DNA from: Podocnemis expansa
Lineage: Eukaryota; Chordata; Testudines; Podocnemididae
Reading direction: 5' to 3'
DNA: 64,000 bases
NCBI GenBank assembly: GCA_007922195.1
Contig: ML681981.1
Coordinates: 15,695,940 to 15,759,939, forward strand
Position numbers and translations under genes: made by a program. Shown piece after piece: positions 1-13,004 of the stretch (position 1 is the first letter of the stretch; every line of letters begins with the position of its first letter). The notes under the pieces were generated by a model, which saw nothing but the letters and a program-made list of their open reading frames with translations, ran no database searches and had not been told where the DNA came from.

Positions 1-1480
1 ACTGAGCCATAAAAAGATTTTCCCTCTCATACCATGACTGCTTACTATGAGTAAGAGCCATTTGTCTGGGACCTTGTCAAAGGCTTTATGAAAGTCCAAG
101 TACACTTTATCCATTGGATCATCTTTGTTTATATGCTTGTTGACTTCCTCCAAGATTTCCAGTGGATTGGTGAGGCATTATTTCCTTTTATAAAAACCAT
201 ATGTTCTCTTGCCCAATGTACCATGTTCACCTATGTCTCTGATCTTAGTCTTCCATTCTTTATTATAGTTTCAACCAATTTGCTTGGTACTAAATTAAGC
301 TTACTGGTCTGTAACTGCCACGGTTGCGTCTGGAGACTTCTTTAAATATCACCATCACATTAGCTATTTGGTATAGTCATCTTGTACAGAGGATAATTTA
401 ACTGATAAGTTACATACCACAGCACTTCTGCAATTTCATTATCTGACTTCTTTCAGAACTCTTGAGTGATACCATCTCATCCTGGTGACTTATTACTATT
501 TATCAATTTGTTCCAAACCCTCCTCTATGGACACCTCAATCTTGGATAGCCCCTCAGATTTTTCACCTAAAAAGATTAGCTTAGATGTAGGAATATCCCT
601 CACATCCTCTGGAATGAAGACAAACAAAAATATTCATTTAGCTTCTCTGCAGTGGTCTTATTTTCTTGCAGTGCTCCTTTCCTGTAGTGGTTAGTTGCTC
701 TTCAAATTCTTTTTCTTCTTCTTTTTTTATTTTTTCTACCTAATTATACTTTTACACTTACTTTGCCAGAGTTTATGCTCCTTTCTATTTTCCTCAGGAG
801 GATTTGACTTGCAATATTTAAAGGACATCTTTTTGTCTTTAACTACCTCTTTTACTCTGCTGTGGCTTTTTTTCTGGTCATCTGGCCTTTTTTTTTTTTT
901 TTTTTTTAATTTGGTGGTATACATTTAGTTTGAACCTCTATTATGGTATTTTTAAATAGTTTCCCTGCAGGTTGCAGACATTTCACTCATGACTTTCCTT
1001 TTTAATTCCAATTAACTAGTTTCTTCACTTTTGCATTGCTACCTTTTTGAAGTTAAATGCTACTGTGGTAGGTTTCTATATTATTTTCCTCCTATAGGGA
1101 TCTGAAATTTAATTACATTATTGTTACTATTAGTATTACCATGCAGTTCAGCTACATTCATTCACCTCTTGGAACAGATCCTGTATGCCATGCAGAACTA
1201 ATTCAAGAATTGCATCTTTCCTTGCAGTTTCCAGAGCTAGCTGTTTAATGAACCAGTCACTAATAATATCTGGAAATTTTATCCCAAGAAGACATGTACC
1301 GAGTCAGTATGAGGATTGTTGAAGTCCCCTGCTATTGGGTTTTCTGTTTTTGTAGCCTGCTTAATCCCAGACTATAGGACTTCCCACTAAGAAGATTTCT
1401 CTCCCTTTAGAGAAAAACCATCTTTATTCAAGATGATGTCATAGGCATCCAGAAATAAACTGAGAGCAGAACTTAAAAAT
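1..1480 (-). mobile_element. Ancient CR1-type LINE relic, antisense
   Basis: The minus strand around 60-120 reads as a degraded reverse transcriptase block (KAFDKVPDK-like). Around 600-900 lies the endonuclease-RT linker typical of old reptile CR1 copies. Reading frames are broken throughout and there is a T-rich run at 889-907. The left edge runs off the window. The right limit is approximate; 1380-1480 may be unrelated. It is a fossil with no coding capacity. CR1 is my family reading by resemblance; an L2/L3-like LINE is the alternative. Confidence 0.55.
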
Positions 1481-1885
1481 AAACAATTCCCTCCCTAGAT
1501 TCTGACTTATTCATACAACTAGTCATGGAACCATTGAGGAAAACTGGGGCTGCCATTCTGACACTTGCCTTTCCTGCTTATTAAAAAAGGAGATTAGAAA
1601 ACACTTGAGATTTCCAATAAAAGACTGTCAGACCTCCTTTTCACCAGCTTAAAACAGCCTATACTAGAGACCTAGTGCACAATTACAGTTAGGAACCTAA
1701 ATTTCCCTTTCTGCACTTTGAGCTCATTACTTCTTGTCCTGTCCTCAGCATTTCAGGAGAATAATTTAATCACCCTCCTCATTATAACAACTTTTTTTTT
1801 TGTACTTAATGACTATTCATCTTGTTCTCCTTAGTCATCTGCTCTCAAGACTAAACAAACCCAGTTCTGTACATCTTTCCTCAAA

Positions 1886-2814
1886 GGTAGGGGCTAAAGT
1901 ATAATTTCATGGGCCCTGAAATCTTGCTAAATTTCTGGGGCCCCCTCATGCAAGTCCAGGACAGCCCATAGAAATGAAGTACAGGTTTTTGAATTGGAAT
2001 AGCAGCCTTCCCTGTTCCTGTTTGGATGCAGCAGAGCTCCTGGAAGGATCAGGAGGAGGCCAGAGAGGCCTGAGGAAGAATCCAGCAACATCCTTACCAA
2101 AGATAAGTTTGTTACTGACCAGGCGTGAGTAGAACAGGGAATGTTTATTTAGACGTGGTCAGCGTACTTTCTTTGTTTTTGGATTTCTCTGTGCTGAGCA
2201 CATGTACCCCCTCCTCCTACCCTGTAACTACCTAAGTTAATTCCCAGAGAAGCAACTCTCTGTGTTTTTATCTGTTCTTTTTAATTAAAGATTTTACCTT
2301 TTAAGTAAGCTCTGGTTCTGTGTTCAGAAAAGCAAGAGGTTTGTGTGCATGTGCCTGAGACTGCACAGCCAGCTACCAAAGGGGACTCTGTTCCAGTTAC
2401 AGCTCATATTGCAGCTGGAGTTCAGTCACTCTCACTTTTATTCCTCTCTCCAGATTGAGGATACCTCACAGGAAGGAATTCCCAAGTGCGCCTTCCTAGG
2501 TTTTGAGAGGTTTTTGCATTTGGGTGGTGGCAACACCACCACTCTAAGGCCAGGAACTGGAGGTCTTGGAGAGTTTTAAGACCAGGCTTTAAGGCTAGTG
2601 GCTTTTCAGGCCTGTTGCGGGCCCCCACTTTCTGCACTCAGAGTGCCAGAGTGGGGAAACAGCCTTGACAGCACTTCTCTATTTTTAGGGGGGCCTAGAA
2701 CACAGCATTCTGCTGTGTTCCCCTATTTTTGGGGGGCCCTGGAACACTGCCTCCCTAAAAATAGGGTGCCCCAGAATGCTGCTCTGGGGTGTTCCCACTT
2801 ACTTTAACCAGTAG
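1886..2814. mobile_element. Degenerate non-autonomous DNA element with CTATTTTTAGG modules
   Basis: The left edge (about 1889) reads AGGGGCTAAAGTATAATTT, which matches the inverted right end of the hAT at 20702-21211. The right edge reads TTACTTTAACC (about 2803-2813). Bases 2680-2765 carry CTATTTTTAGGGGGG and CCTAAAAATAGGG in both orientations. Bases 1990-2600 between them show nothing I recognise. No convincing 8-bp duplication flanks it, so treating it as a single element is an inference. Confidence 0.35.
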
Positions 2815-3068
2815 GTCTTGTTTTCTAAACCTTTAACCATTTTTGAGCTTCTCATTTGGACTTTCTCCAATTAGTCCACATCTTTCCTAAAGTGTGGCCC
2901 CCAGAATTGGACACAATACTCTAGCTGAGGCCTTGTCATTGCTGAGTAGAGTAGAACTACTTCTTGTGTCTTGCTAGCAACACTTTTGCTAATTCAACCT
3001 AGAAAAATGTTCACTTTTTTTTTGCAACAGCATTATAGACTTGTATTTAGTTTATGCTCCACTATATC
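2815..3068 (-). mobile_element. Old CR1 3' region, antisense, left half
   Basis: On the minus strand this reads like the CR1 segment after the RT core (a relic of the 'QFWSPH..' region and the leader to the tail). It is interrupted by a younger CR1 at 3069-4270 and resumes at 4271. Decay is heavy and all frames are broken. Confidence 0.5.
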
Positions 3069-4270
3069 TTTCTATGATCAGATGACTGGTTTTCTGGATG
3101 CAGAAAGCACCGTTGATGTGATATACCTTGATTTTACCAAGGCTTTTGATACAGTTTCCCACAGCATTCTCATTGGCAAATTAAGGAAGAATGGGTTGCA
3201 TAGGTGGACTGTAGGGTGGATAGAAAACTGGCTAGAGCAACGGTTTCAGTGTGTAGGAATCAATGGTTCCATGTCTAGCTGGCAACTAGTCACGAGTGGT
3301 GTGCCCCAGGGGTCAGTCCTGGGGCCGGTTCTGTTCAACGTTTTCATCAATGATCTGGATGATGGAATAGACTGCACTCTCAGTAAGTTCGCGGATGACA
3401 CCAAGCTGGGGGGAACAGCAGATATGTTGGAGGGCAAGGACAGGATTCAGGGAGACCTAGATAAATTGGAACAGTGGGCCAATAGAAATCTTATGAGCTT
3501 CAATAAGGACAAGTGTAAAATCCTGCACTTGGGACGGAAAACCCCCATGCACTGCTACAGACTGGGGGACATTCAGCTAAGTAGCAGCACTATAGAAAAG
3601 GACCTGGGGGGTCCTGGTGGATGGGAAGCTGGTTATGAGTCAGCAGTGTGCTCTTGCTGCCAAAAAGGCCAATGGCATACTGGGCTGCATCAAAAGAACT
3701 GTTACCAGCAGATCAAGGGATGTGATCATTCCCCTTTATTCTGCACTTGTGAGGCCACATCTAGAATACTGTGTTCAGTTTTGGGCTCCCCACTACAAAA
3801 AGGACAGGGACATGCTAGAGAGAGTCCAGCGGAGGGCAACCAAAATGATTAAAGGGCTGGAGCACAAGCCCTATGAGAAAAAGACTGAAAGCATTAGGCT
3901 TATTTAGTCTGCAGAAGAGAAGATTGAGGGGGGATTTGATAGCAACCTTCAACTACTTGAAGGGATGCTCCAAGGAAGATGGAGCTCAACTGTTCTCGGT
4001 GGTAACGGAGGGCAGAACGAGGAGCAATGGTCTCAAGTTGCGGTTACGGAGGTCGAGGCTGGATATTAGAAAAAACTTCTTTACTAGGCAAGTGGTGAAG
4101 CATTGGAATGAGCTGCCTAGGGAGGTGATGGAGTCTCCATCTTTGGAGGTGTTTAAGGCCTGGCTGGACAAAACCATGACTGGGATGGTTTAGTGGGAGT
4201 GGTCCTGCCTCTGGCAGGGGGTTGGACTAGATGACCTATGAGGTCCCTTCCAACCCTATGATTCTATGAT
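3069..4270 (+). mobile_element. CR1 LINE, 5'-truncated 3' fragment (RT and tail)
   Basis: This is a non-LTR retrotransposon fragment beginning inside the reverse transcriptase. Translation from about 3076 gives the RT block with [13 protein letters not shown], then [14 protein letters not shown] and FADDTKLGG (the catalytic ADD pair). A run of six G near 3606-3611 shifts the frame; the longer sister copy at 36205-37440 has five. A second frameshift falls near 3880. The protein thus continues in three overlapping frames up to a stop at about 4191. The 3' end carries the usual CR1 GGTTGGACTAGATGACC box and ends in ATTCTATGAT. It lies inside an older antisense CR1 and is inactive. Confidence 0.9.
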
Positions 4271-4560
4271 AACCTACATGCTTTTCTGCACTAGTCCTTT
4301 CTCGGCAGTCATTTCCCATTTTGTATTTGGACAACTGATTATTCCTTCCTTCCATTTATTCTTATTGAATTTCATTCTATTTATTTCAGAGGATTTGTCC
4401 AGTTTGCAAGATCATTTTGAATTCTTATCCAGTTGTCCCAAACAGTTGCAACTCAATCTCATCTGCAAACTTTTCTACTTTTCTGTTATCATGCACTCAC
4501 TCTACCATTGAACTGTGAACATCTCTCTTTTTGTTAATATTACACTCTGAGAAAGTTTTA
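4271..4560 (-). mobile_element. Old CR1, antisense, right half
   Basis: This continues the antisense LINE relic of 2815-3068 beyond the younger CR1. The text from about 4310 (GTCATTTCCCATTTTGTAT) to about 4475 resembles the RT-to-tail region of an old CR1. Frames are broken and the right edge is approximate. Confidence 0.5.
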
Positions 4561-6413
4561 AAAGAAAATAATATTAAACTACAAGGGCTGTAGTAAACTA
4601 CTCTTTCATTTTCTGTGACTTTGATTTGGAGTTTCACCGGAGAGAAATGTGGCACATTATGTACTTGGAAGTAGTACATTGACAGACAGATAATATCCTG
4701 AAATGAATCTGGGGTCAACACACACAGTCTTTGTCAATGGTTCAGTACTCAACTGTTTATCAAAATACTAGTTCAAGGCAGACATCATCATTCTATTCAA
4801 TAACATGCTCATGACAGACATTAACTGACATTTTTGTCAAGGCATATGCATTGATACAAACTTATCAGCACACTATGTTTTAGCTATAAACACTGTTTCC
4901 ACTTAAACAGATATTTCAACATCAGCCCCCCGATAAAAGTTTTCTCAAACAAACATATAGGTACAGAAGAAACAAAGACTCACTGGGGGGGCTAGATTGT
5001 GAAATCACAACACTCGTCCATTACTGCTGTGCACATGCCAGCCTGGTCAAAACAGGAGGTAGTCTTCAAACCATAGCATGACCCATTTCTACACATTGCT
5101 TGCCACAGAGGCACCAGTGGCCAGTCATACTTCTGAGAGTTAGCAGAATTTAGGGATTTCTCCCTACACCACCAGAACAGCCACTCACATCAACTGGCTC
5201 CAGTGACTGTGGCATGGCACCACCACTGCCATTGATATGGATCATGCTGTTAGTCGTAGGGGTGTCATGTCACCATGCCACCTCACGCCGGCTGACAACA
5301 TTGCACTATCCATAGTGCTAGATGCTGTGTGGCCTGTTAGGCACAGAGCACAACACAGCAAACCAAAGACCGTTGCCAGGCCAACACTATTCTGCACCCC
5401 TGAAACTAGAAAACACTGGTGAGCAGCACTCATGTGCCATGCTCCCCTTGTGCCACAACATGCTATGGTAGATTTTACAGTTATAGCCTGCCAATTACCA
5501 TCATGCCTATCCTGACACCTGAGTGCCAGGTCTGCCATCTCAAGAAAAACTAGAGGCAAAACCTATACCTGAATTAATGCGTTGGCATAGATTTCTTATA
5601 TGCTGACAATGAAACATTCTTAATAATGCCAGTAAAGTTGAAGAGTATTTCTTCTGTGTGAATCTAGCAGTGCTTGTGAAAGGTACAGGATTGACAGGAT
5701 GGAAGCCAAGGCCAGATCTACACTAAAAACTTTTGTGGGTGTAATAATGCTACTCAAGGATATGATTTTTTATGAAATTTCCATACTGGAAAAAGTGCTA
5801 GTAAACATGTTGTTATACTAGTAAAAACTTCTTTTGCTGGTATAGCTTATTTCATTTGGGGAATTGTCTGAACTGGTCACAGAGAAGTAAATGACTAATT
5901 GGTTACCAGCCTTCCTGAATCATCCAATCTCACAGAGCTCCATAAAAAAACCCAAACAACTTGATTTCATATTAGCCCGTGTTGTGGCCATTTTCCAATA
6001 AAGTCTATCAAGCTGAATCTTATGCTTATACATGCAAAGAGAGAATGTTTAAGAAAATGAAACAAACATGAAAACAACTCATTTTAACTCTGGGAAAAGA
6101 AAAAATATTTATTAGCTCCTCACATAAAAATGAATATTTACGTGCACATGCACTCCTTTTCAAATGGCAAGAACCTATCCTCCAATAACTGACATTTGTG
6201 AATACCAAATACAATCAGTAAGCGATGTCATGCTAGCATCCCTTTAAAACAGATAGGGTTAACAAGCTACAAAATGGAAATACAAAACAACACAAAATAA
6301 GATTTTAATAGCAAGGAATTTGGCACAGGAGGAGGGAACACATGAAAAAAAAATCTAACTGAACAGCTACCTAGTAGTTGATAGACACCAGAAGTTACTT
6401 CAAATTGAAGTAC
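4561..6413. other. No gene seen; DNA-transposon relic near 5700-5880
   Basis: I see no exon or conserved coding frame here. Bases 5705-5850 (AGATCTACACTA ... GCTGGTATAGCTTA) resemble decayed non-autonomous DNA transposons common in turtles. Bases 5040-5560 are less AT-rich and carry open frames on both strands with no recognisable domain. If the PAPSS2 reading is right, this is intron 1. Confidence 0.3.
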
Positions 6414-6426
6414 ATCTTTACAAGAG

Positions 6427-6573
6427 CTTTTGTGAGAGAAAATTCCACTCTGTTCAAGTGGGACTTTCTCCCACAAAAGCTCATGCAAACAATAAATTTG
6501 TTAGTCTTTAAGTGCCACAGGACTCCTTGTTTGTTTGTTTTACCGAACTAGACTAACATGGGTAGCCCTCTGG
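6427..6573 (+). mobile_element. Short PLE (Neptune-type) 3' derivative with 13-bp target duplication
   Basis: The sequence carries the terminal motifs GCTCATGC, TTTGTTAGTCTTTAAGTGCC and ACAGGACTCCTTGTTTG, shared with the end of the RT-encoding PLE at 42.5-45.35 kb. The left 35 bases are an inverted piece of the same sequence (GAGCTTTTGTGAGAGAAAA against TTTCTCCCACAAAAGCTC), so the copy folds back. ATCTTTACAAGAG occurs at both 6414-6426 and 6574-6586, a clean 13-bp target duplication. The ribozyme core here is damaged (CTGTTCA and AAAA). Confidence 0.85.
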
Positions 6574-6586
6574 ATCTTTACAAGAG

Positions 6587-8318
6587 TTATACTTGATAAA
6601 CCAACTGCTCTTCAAAGAAGAAAAGGTTAAAAAGTAATATGATAGTGTCTTATAACATCCTTCCTGCACAAATGCCTGCCACATTCCAATATCCATATTT
6701 GGACATATTTACTGGGGAGGGGGGAAGAGCTGTGGAATTATGAAGATGTAAATACATATTCATTTCATCATTGGAAAGAGCAAAAGTCTGACTCCCAGAT
6801 AGCAAAAGAGTCTTATCTCACCATCATGAGGCAATATGATGCGTCTTATTTCAAAACTGTGGAGTGATTAATCATAGCTGTAAACTATGACTGTTTTCAA
6901 AGTGTGATAAAACACCAGAAAAATGTTTGAGCAATTTGGTTAACAGGACTACAATATACCAATGTTCTGAAATCAGTTTATTTCCAATGCCAAAATTCCA
7001 CGGCAGTTATTAGAGATGGTCTTGAAACAATGTACCTATAAATCTTTGTATTTTCTGTAATACAAGACTATCAAAAATTAACATGAAAACAATGTAATGA
7101 TATTCATTATATAGAATTTTTATATTATTTTGAACATTATGTTGTCTTTCAATTAAAAAAAAAGACACCTGAAGGGTGCTGATACTATGCAAAACATAGA
7201 CTAATATACCACTATATACGTGAGCTCTGCTCTCGCAGCTGAATGTCTATTTTAACATCAGAATATGCTGCAGTTGTATATGCTAATTATATGAGTTAAC
7301 CATATAATGCTCTTTCATGTAGCCGTGTAATTTAAACATCCTCTTCAAATGTTAGTCAACTAATTTTGTGTGTTCTTTTAATAATTTATATGCACGCAGA
7401 GAATTTTTCTTAAATCTATCAGTAAACATTGTCACATTAACTTGATTTTAAATAAAAGGGAAAAATACAGTACCTTCAATGTAATTGAAAGAGAATAAGA
7501 TATTGCTAATGAAATCATTTTGTTTCACTGAAATACCATTTCAATTTCTGTGGATGTGAATGACACCCTCTCAGTGTCCAAAAATCATTAAAAATCAGCC
7601 ATATCAATGAGAAGTCAACCTGAAGATTGCCCTTTATCTATATATTTATGTATTACCAAAAGCTCTCTTTCAATACTATATTATACTATAGGTATTCTTA
7701 TGCAAGTTATGAAAAGACTGCTTGATTATGAAAGATAACTTTTGTACTGAGTTAAGGAAATGCCAAGGAAGCCTCAGGTGCATAAGGAACCAGTTTGAAG
7801 TCTGTGGGTGTTGTGAGGTCTACTTAGTCATGAATGCTCCACTGTGCAAAAAACTCACACAATAAACAAGGTTAGGTCTATAGCTGCACATTAAAATAAT
7901 TGCAGAGAGTAAACTATATTTCTACTGAAGAGCATAATTTCACTCTTAAGAACACAGATGCTTTATACAAGCAAGGTAAAATGTTAAGCTCATTACTAAA
8001 CATCACTGTTCTTAAATGTAGTTTAGCCCCTCAAAGCTAATGTTTATTGCTTTCTGGAAAAAAAAAAAAAAAAACTCTGGCAATCAATGATGTCTTTTCA
8101 AATTTGGTTGAACAGAGCATACGCAGAATGAGACATTTCTCTGCATAATTACCATTAGCATTCCAGATCTTCTCAAGCACCATGCACAGAACTAGAGGAA
8201 ACCATTTTCAAGTTAACTAGCAAAAGTCAGATTGTTTTATGTAAAATATTTTGTTCTTAATCTGAGTTAAAACAGATTATTAGTTAATAAAAAGGATAGA
8301 TTGCACACACTACTAACA
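6587..8318. other. AT-rich, no gene or clear repeat
   Basis: Low-GC sequence with no exon, no splice-bounded coding block and no element I can name. There is an A-run at 8060-8075. It is probably intronic if the exon at 14818-14847 is PAPSS2 exon 1. Confidence 0.3.
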
Positions 8319-8326
8319 GTCTAGAA

Positions 8327-9374
8327 CAGTGGTTCCCAACCTTTTCTCTGTCGTGGCACACCTTGATGCCTTCAAATTTTTCGAGGCACATCACTATTAA
8401 AAAAATCCACAAATATTCAAATTAACTTAAAATTACTTATGAATATTCATGAACCATGGTACTGCTTCTGAAATGCTCCTATGTGGGGTAGTAGGGGCAG
8501 CAGAGCAGGGGTGGCAAAACATGGGAAGTCAGGAGTCGTATGCAGTGGCAGGAGTGAGTGTGGGGAGCAGAGCAGGGCAGGGGTGGCAAAAGAAAAGAGA
8601 GGAAGGAAGAACAAGAGTGGCTTTGTGGGGGGACAGGAGGAATCTGGGGAGTGGGAAGGTAGGGCAGGGGAGCATGGTGCAACACCTACTTCCCCTTTCT
8701 CCACAGTGACTCCCTGCCACCCAGGGCAAACCCTCACCCCACTGCTGCTCCCTCCCACTACAGTGGGTCCCACATCCTCCCCTCCCCGAGCCTCCCTGTT
8801 GCCCGTGATGGATCCTCCCATCACTTCAGGGGCCAGAACTAGGCCTCCAGCCCCCAGCTACACCCCCCCCCAACCAAACAGCCACCCCACAACCCCAACT
8901 ACACACCCTCTGCTACACACACCTGCCCCTACACAACCCCCAGCAGCCCTCCTCCCCAAAGCCTTTATTGGGCTGTTTGCAGGCTGCCTGACACAAGCTG
9001 CTCCGCCCTGCAGGGGGAGATTCACACACTCCTAGCCTCCTGCCCCTCTCTACTGGCTGGGCCTAAAGTGGAGCCACCGGAACACTGTGTTCAGGCTGCT
9101 CATGCTATTTTTATGGGGACTCCTGGAACTCTGTGTTCCAGTGCCTTCCTCTATTTTTTAGGGGGGGCCAGAAGGCTGCCTGCTTAAAAATAGGGGGGCC
9201 CAGAACTGTGTTCCAGTGCCTTCCCCTTTACTTTAACCGCTGCCTTTTCCCAGCCCTGCACAGCCTCACGTGGCTGGGCTGAGCAGGGAGGGAGCTTTAA
9301 CTGCACCTCGCAGCACACTTTGGGTGTTGCCACGGCACACCAGTGTGCCCCAGTACGCTGGTTGGGAGCCACTG
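8327..9374. mobile_element. Non-autonomous hAT element, 1048 bp, perfect 8-bp target duplication
   Basis: The terminal inverted repeats are CAGTGGTTCCCAACC on the left and GGTTGGGAGCCACTG on the right, the classic hAT-Charlie-like ends. GTCTAGAA flanks both ends (8319-8326 and 9375-9382), a perfect 8-bp duplication as expected for hAT transposases. The interior is GC-rich with C-runs and contains the CTATTTTTTAGGGGGG / TAAAAATAGGGGGG module (about 9150-9200) seen in several other elements here. Long open frames in the interior (for example 8481-9035) have no transposase features. The element must have been mobilised in trans. Confidence 0.9.
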
Positions 9375-9382
9375 GTCTAGAA

Positions 9383-11401
9383 GTCAAAGTGGTGGTCGTC
9401 TTATTGCCTTGCTGTTGCCTTTTTATGGCTGTACAGTGGCTATAAAGTGTAAAATGGTTATAACCACAAAATGTCTATAAAGTGAAAATACTACTGAACT
9501 AGAATTTTACAAACACAAAAAACATATCTTGGTTTTCTTAAATGTTTCAATTATCCCTTCTTATCCATTTGTTATAAAGATGATCACATATCCAAATACT
9601 TTGTTTCACTGACCAAAACCTAGTTAATATTCACTACCTTTAAAGATTTACAGTTCTTAACTACTAAAGATCACAAAAGCATTCCTTTTTTCTGCCACTC
9701 TCAAATTGTTAATATTCATAACATCTATTCTGCTACCTACTTGAGTATGCCTTCATAGGACCACACAGGCTGTAGTCTGTTGGAAAAGGGTTAATGCCTC
9801 ATCTTTGCTAATAAGGAGCTTCTTTTTATGGAAGAACATGAGGGGAAAAAAATGAGCATTTCATTAATGTCCAAAAAGCAGACAAATCTGGATTCACAGT
9901 CACGGAAAAGCAGAGAAAATGATGAAATGAAAAGTAAAAATATGGGAAACAGTCTTAACTGGCACACTAAAAGGGGCTTTGTTTGGGATATGTAATCTGC
10001 ATCTGTTCTACAATTCCTCTGTGACCTTGATTTCAAGCTGCCATGAAGAAAAAAAATCACTGTAATGTCTATTTTCCCCCCTCTAGTTTCTCCTAAATTG
10101 CTACAAATTCACCACTATCTACCTGCCCATGTTTAGCCTTTTTCTGGATTTCACTCTGCAAGGCTTCTTTTATAAGCCATAGGAATCTCAATTCTTCTGG
10201 GCTGCATCTGTAATTTAATTAAAACAAAGTCCAAAGTCAGTAATTTACCCAAGAAAATCAGTAAGAGGGTATGGAGATGTTTTCAGATATGAACCAGGGT
10301 GGTAGTGACTGTAAAATGTTGATATCTGATGACCCTTAAGTAGCATTTGTGAGGTGTGTTTGCCTTCTCCAGTACTTTTAGACAGGTATCATATAAAAAC
10401 TGTCACCTACAGTTGTCACACAATGGCACTCACTTCGGCAGTTACAGTCCAAAGACCAACTATTCTCTCATTTGTAAAGGTCGTCTTTCCAGGCCAGGGT
10501 CAAAGCATAGTGCCAGAATAGTTCTGAAAAATTAATACTGTCCCTCCTTGTAATGCAAGTGCCTAGAAGCCAAAAAATTCTAAGAATATCAGCCTTGCAT
10601 GTTTAACAAGCACCAAATGAACTACAATAATCTATGAAGATTTTTATCTTCATGGAGGGAGTGAGAAGGGGTAGAGGGCCTCTCTTCCCAAAAGTCTGTT
10701 CTGATTAATTATTTTAAACTTCTAAAAAATTAAGTTGAGAATTTGTATAAATAACATTTATGGTTATCATACAGGGATCTTCTTGAGAAGTCAGTTGCTG
10801 CGGTTGCTAAATTAGTCAAATCCTGCTATCCTTAATACCTGTGTCAAAACTGTGAAATACACAATAGTATATACACATAAACTAACCAGATTTTATGGCT
10901 TCTAGAATTACATTATTCCCATATGTACCCCTCTCCAAAGATTTATTTCCACTCAAAGGCGTTCCCCTGTGACTGTCTGCTTGCAAACAGCAAAGCAATG
11001 GATTACCTCATGGAAGAGTTTTAAAACAAATCAGCAGAGTTTATTACAATATGCAGAATGCTAATATTGCTATGTAGCTGATGAAATCAAACTCATTCAT
11101 ATGAAGTGCAATATCTGAATATATTTGCATCATATTTAAATATGGTGAATTCATTTATAAAATGATGAACAATGAGAAGATCTGTGGAAATCATCCTGTG
11201 AAATAAATAAAACCTTAGTTTAAAGACCTTTGCAGTTCTTATTTAATCCTGGAAAAATACACAAATTCAGTTTGGAATCAACCCTCACATTCTAAGAAGT
11301 AATAGAAAACAGTTGACAATTGAGAGGTGATTTTCATTTATGCATAAGTATTGGCACTTTATTTCTTTACTGTGAATATGAGCCATTATTTATTTAGTTC
11401 A

Positions 11402-11404
<3 letters not shown>
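9383..11404. other. AT-rich, no gene or clear repeat
   Basis: I find no exon, no terminal inverted repeats and no LINE or SINE motif in this 2-kb stretch. Short open frames (for example 9791-10060 minus) lack any recognisable domain. Confidence 0.3.

Positions 11405-11450
<46 letters not shown>
11405..11450. repeat. (GT)23 microsatellite
   Basis: An uninterrupted dinucleotide run of 46 bases. A perfect run of this length is probably polymorphic. Confidence 0.97.
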
Positions 11451-11452
<2 letters not shown>

Positions 11453-11889
11453 CTTTTATTACCATGCTGAAACATACCAGATTTTATTGAATGATTCTCC
11501 TATTTACTTTGTCAATACGGCTCAATCTTATTTTGAAAAGGCTACTTAAAGTATGAGATAGCAGTTCAGTCTCCTTGTTAATGCAGTCCATACTCTCACC
11601 TCAGATTATGCTAATAAGGCTATCAATTAGTGCTAACTATAGTGGTTGGTCTTGTAATGTGGACTGTTATTCATTGTATACAGAGACTACCACCACATTT
11701 CACACAATCAAAACACACATCAGCTTATTTATATTTTGCCATTTCTGCTCTTTGCAATCTACTGATGAACGAAATGGTGAAGTCCCTCCTTCCTGAAACA
11801 TAAATCTGAGGGTCTGGTCCTCCACCAGAGATTCAAGGGTTGAAGCGAACATTGTAATCAGCCAGTTTGACTGACCATATAACAGAGGC

Positions 11890-12310
11890 AATAGAATTTC
11901 CCCAAAATAATTCAAGGACCTTATCTTTTACAAAAACATTGCTGCTTAGTTTAAAAATTGTGAGTGATGGAGACTCCACTATGATCCTTGATAAATTGTT
12001 CTATTAGATAATTACCCTTAACATAAAAAATGTACCCCTTATTTCCCATCTGAATGCGTCTAGTTTCAATTTCCAGCCCCTAGACTGTGTTAAACCTTTC
12101 TCTGCCACACTGTATGCGTCCCCCACAGATACTTACAGTCTGTGATCAAGTCAACCCTTAATCTTTTTTTATAGACTGAGGTCCTATTTTCTAATCCCTG
12201 AATTCTTACGGCTCTTTTCTGAATCCTCTCCAATTCATCAACCTCCTTCTTGACTTGTAGACCGATTGCTGAACACAATATTCAAGCAGCAGTCACACCA
12301 GTTCAAAATA
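11890..12310 (-). mobile_element. Old CR1/L2-like LINE 3' relic, antisense
   Basis: Read on the minus strand, 12090-12280 gives ELERIQKRAVR and KKRLRVDLITDCKYL, matching the conserved post-RT segment of CR1-like ORF2 (compare [12 protein letters not shown] and [14 protein letters not shown] in the younger copies here). It is heavily decayed with broken frames. Confidence 0.6.
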
Positions 12311-12349
12311 CAGAGGTAAAATAACCTCTCTGCTTCTGCTTGAGATTCT

Positions 12350-12440
12350 GCTTGATCAGATGCAGCCCATGATAGCTTATGATTGAAGAACTGTGTTAGT
12401 CTTTAAACTGTGACAGGACTCTTGTTGCTTTTGCTATAAT
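12350..12440 (+). mobile_element. PLE 3' relic
   Basis: GATAGCTTATGATTGAAGAA, then TGTTAGTCTTTAAACTG and ACAGGACTCTTGTTGCTTTT, recall the PLE terminus, closer to the subfamily at 27088-27225 than to the main group. It is degraded and no target duplication is seen. Confidence 0.5.
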
Positions 12441-13004
12441 CATTTAAAAAGATCATAGATTAAAAGCAAAGACCTTTTTTTCCTTTCTATTTTCAAACTG
12501 CTGTCCTTGTTCATCACCTTCACTAGTGAACCATCCTCATTTTTCCTTAGTGTTACCTATCCAGTGCAAGCACGAAATTTTGTGCAGTTTAGTACATGGA
12601 GAGGGTGAGTCCTTTGCTAATATAAATCGGTGTTACACTATTGGCTCCAATGCCAACAATCCCAAGAGTTGTCGGACTTTCTTACTCTTTCTAGTAAGGA
12701 TGTGATCATCATTGTGACAGCTGAAGTTGATGAAATAAAAACAATAAATGAAGAAAACTTTGTAAGAGAAAGAATTTCTTTCACTGCCATACCTTCTGGG
12801 CTGTATTGTAACCAACAAAACTGAAGCTAGACAATCATTTTGCAGACCTGGCTTCTGCCCATGTGTCATATACTGTATTGTAGCATAATTTATCATTTTA
12901 TAATTTGCTTACATTTGTTTTTCCTTTCAACAGTTCTGGAAGAATGTAGAAAGGGGAAGCTTTTGTGTCAGTGAGCTTGCAGAAGCCCTGAAGATTTGTT
13001 GAGA
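12441..13004. other. No gene or clear repeat
   Basis: Nothing recognisable. Two overlapping open frames at 12630-12896 on opposite strands are short and lack domains. Confidence 0.3.

Noticed and set aside
8481..9035. 184-codon open frame, proline/glycine-rich, with a long opposite-strand frame
   Set aside because: It lies wholly inside the hAT at 8327-9374. Its composition (C- and G-runs) explains the lack of stops; there is no transposase or other domain.
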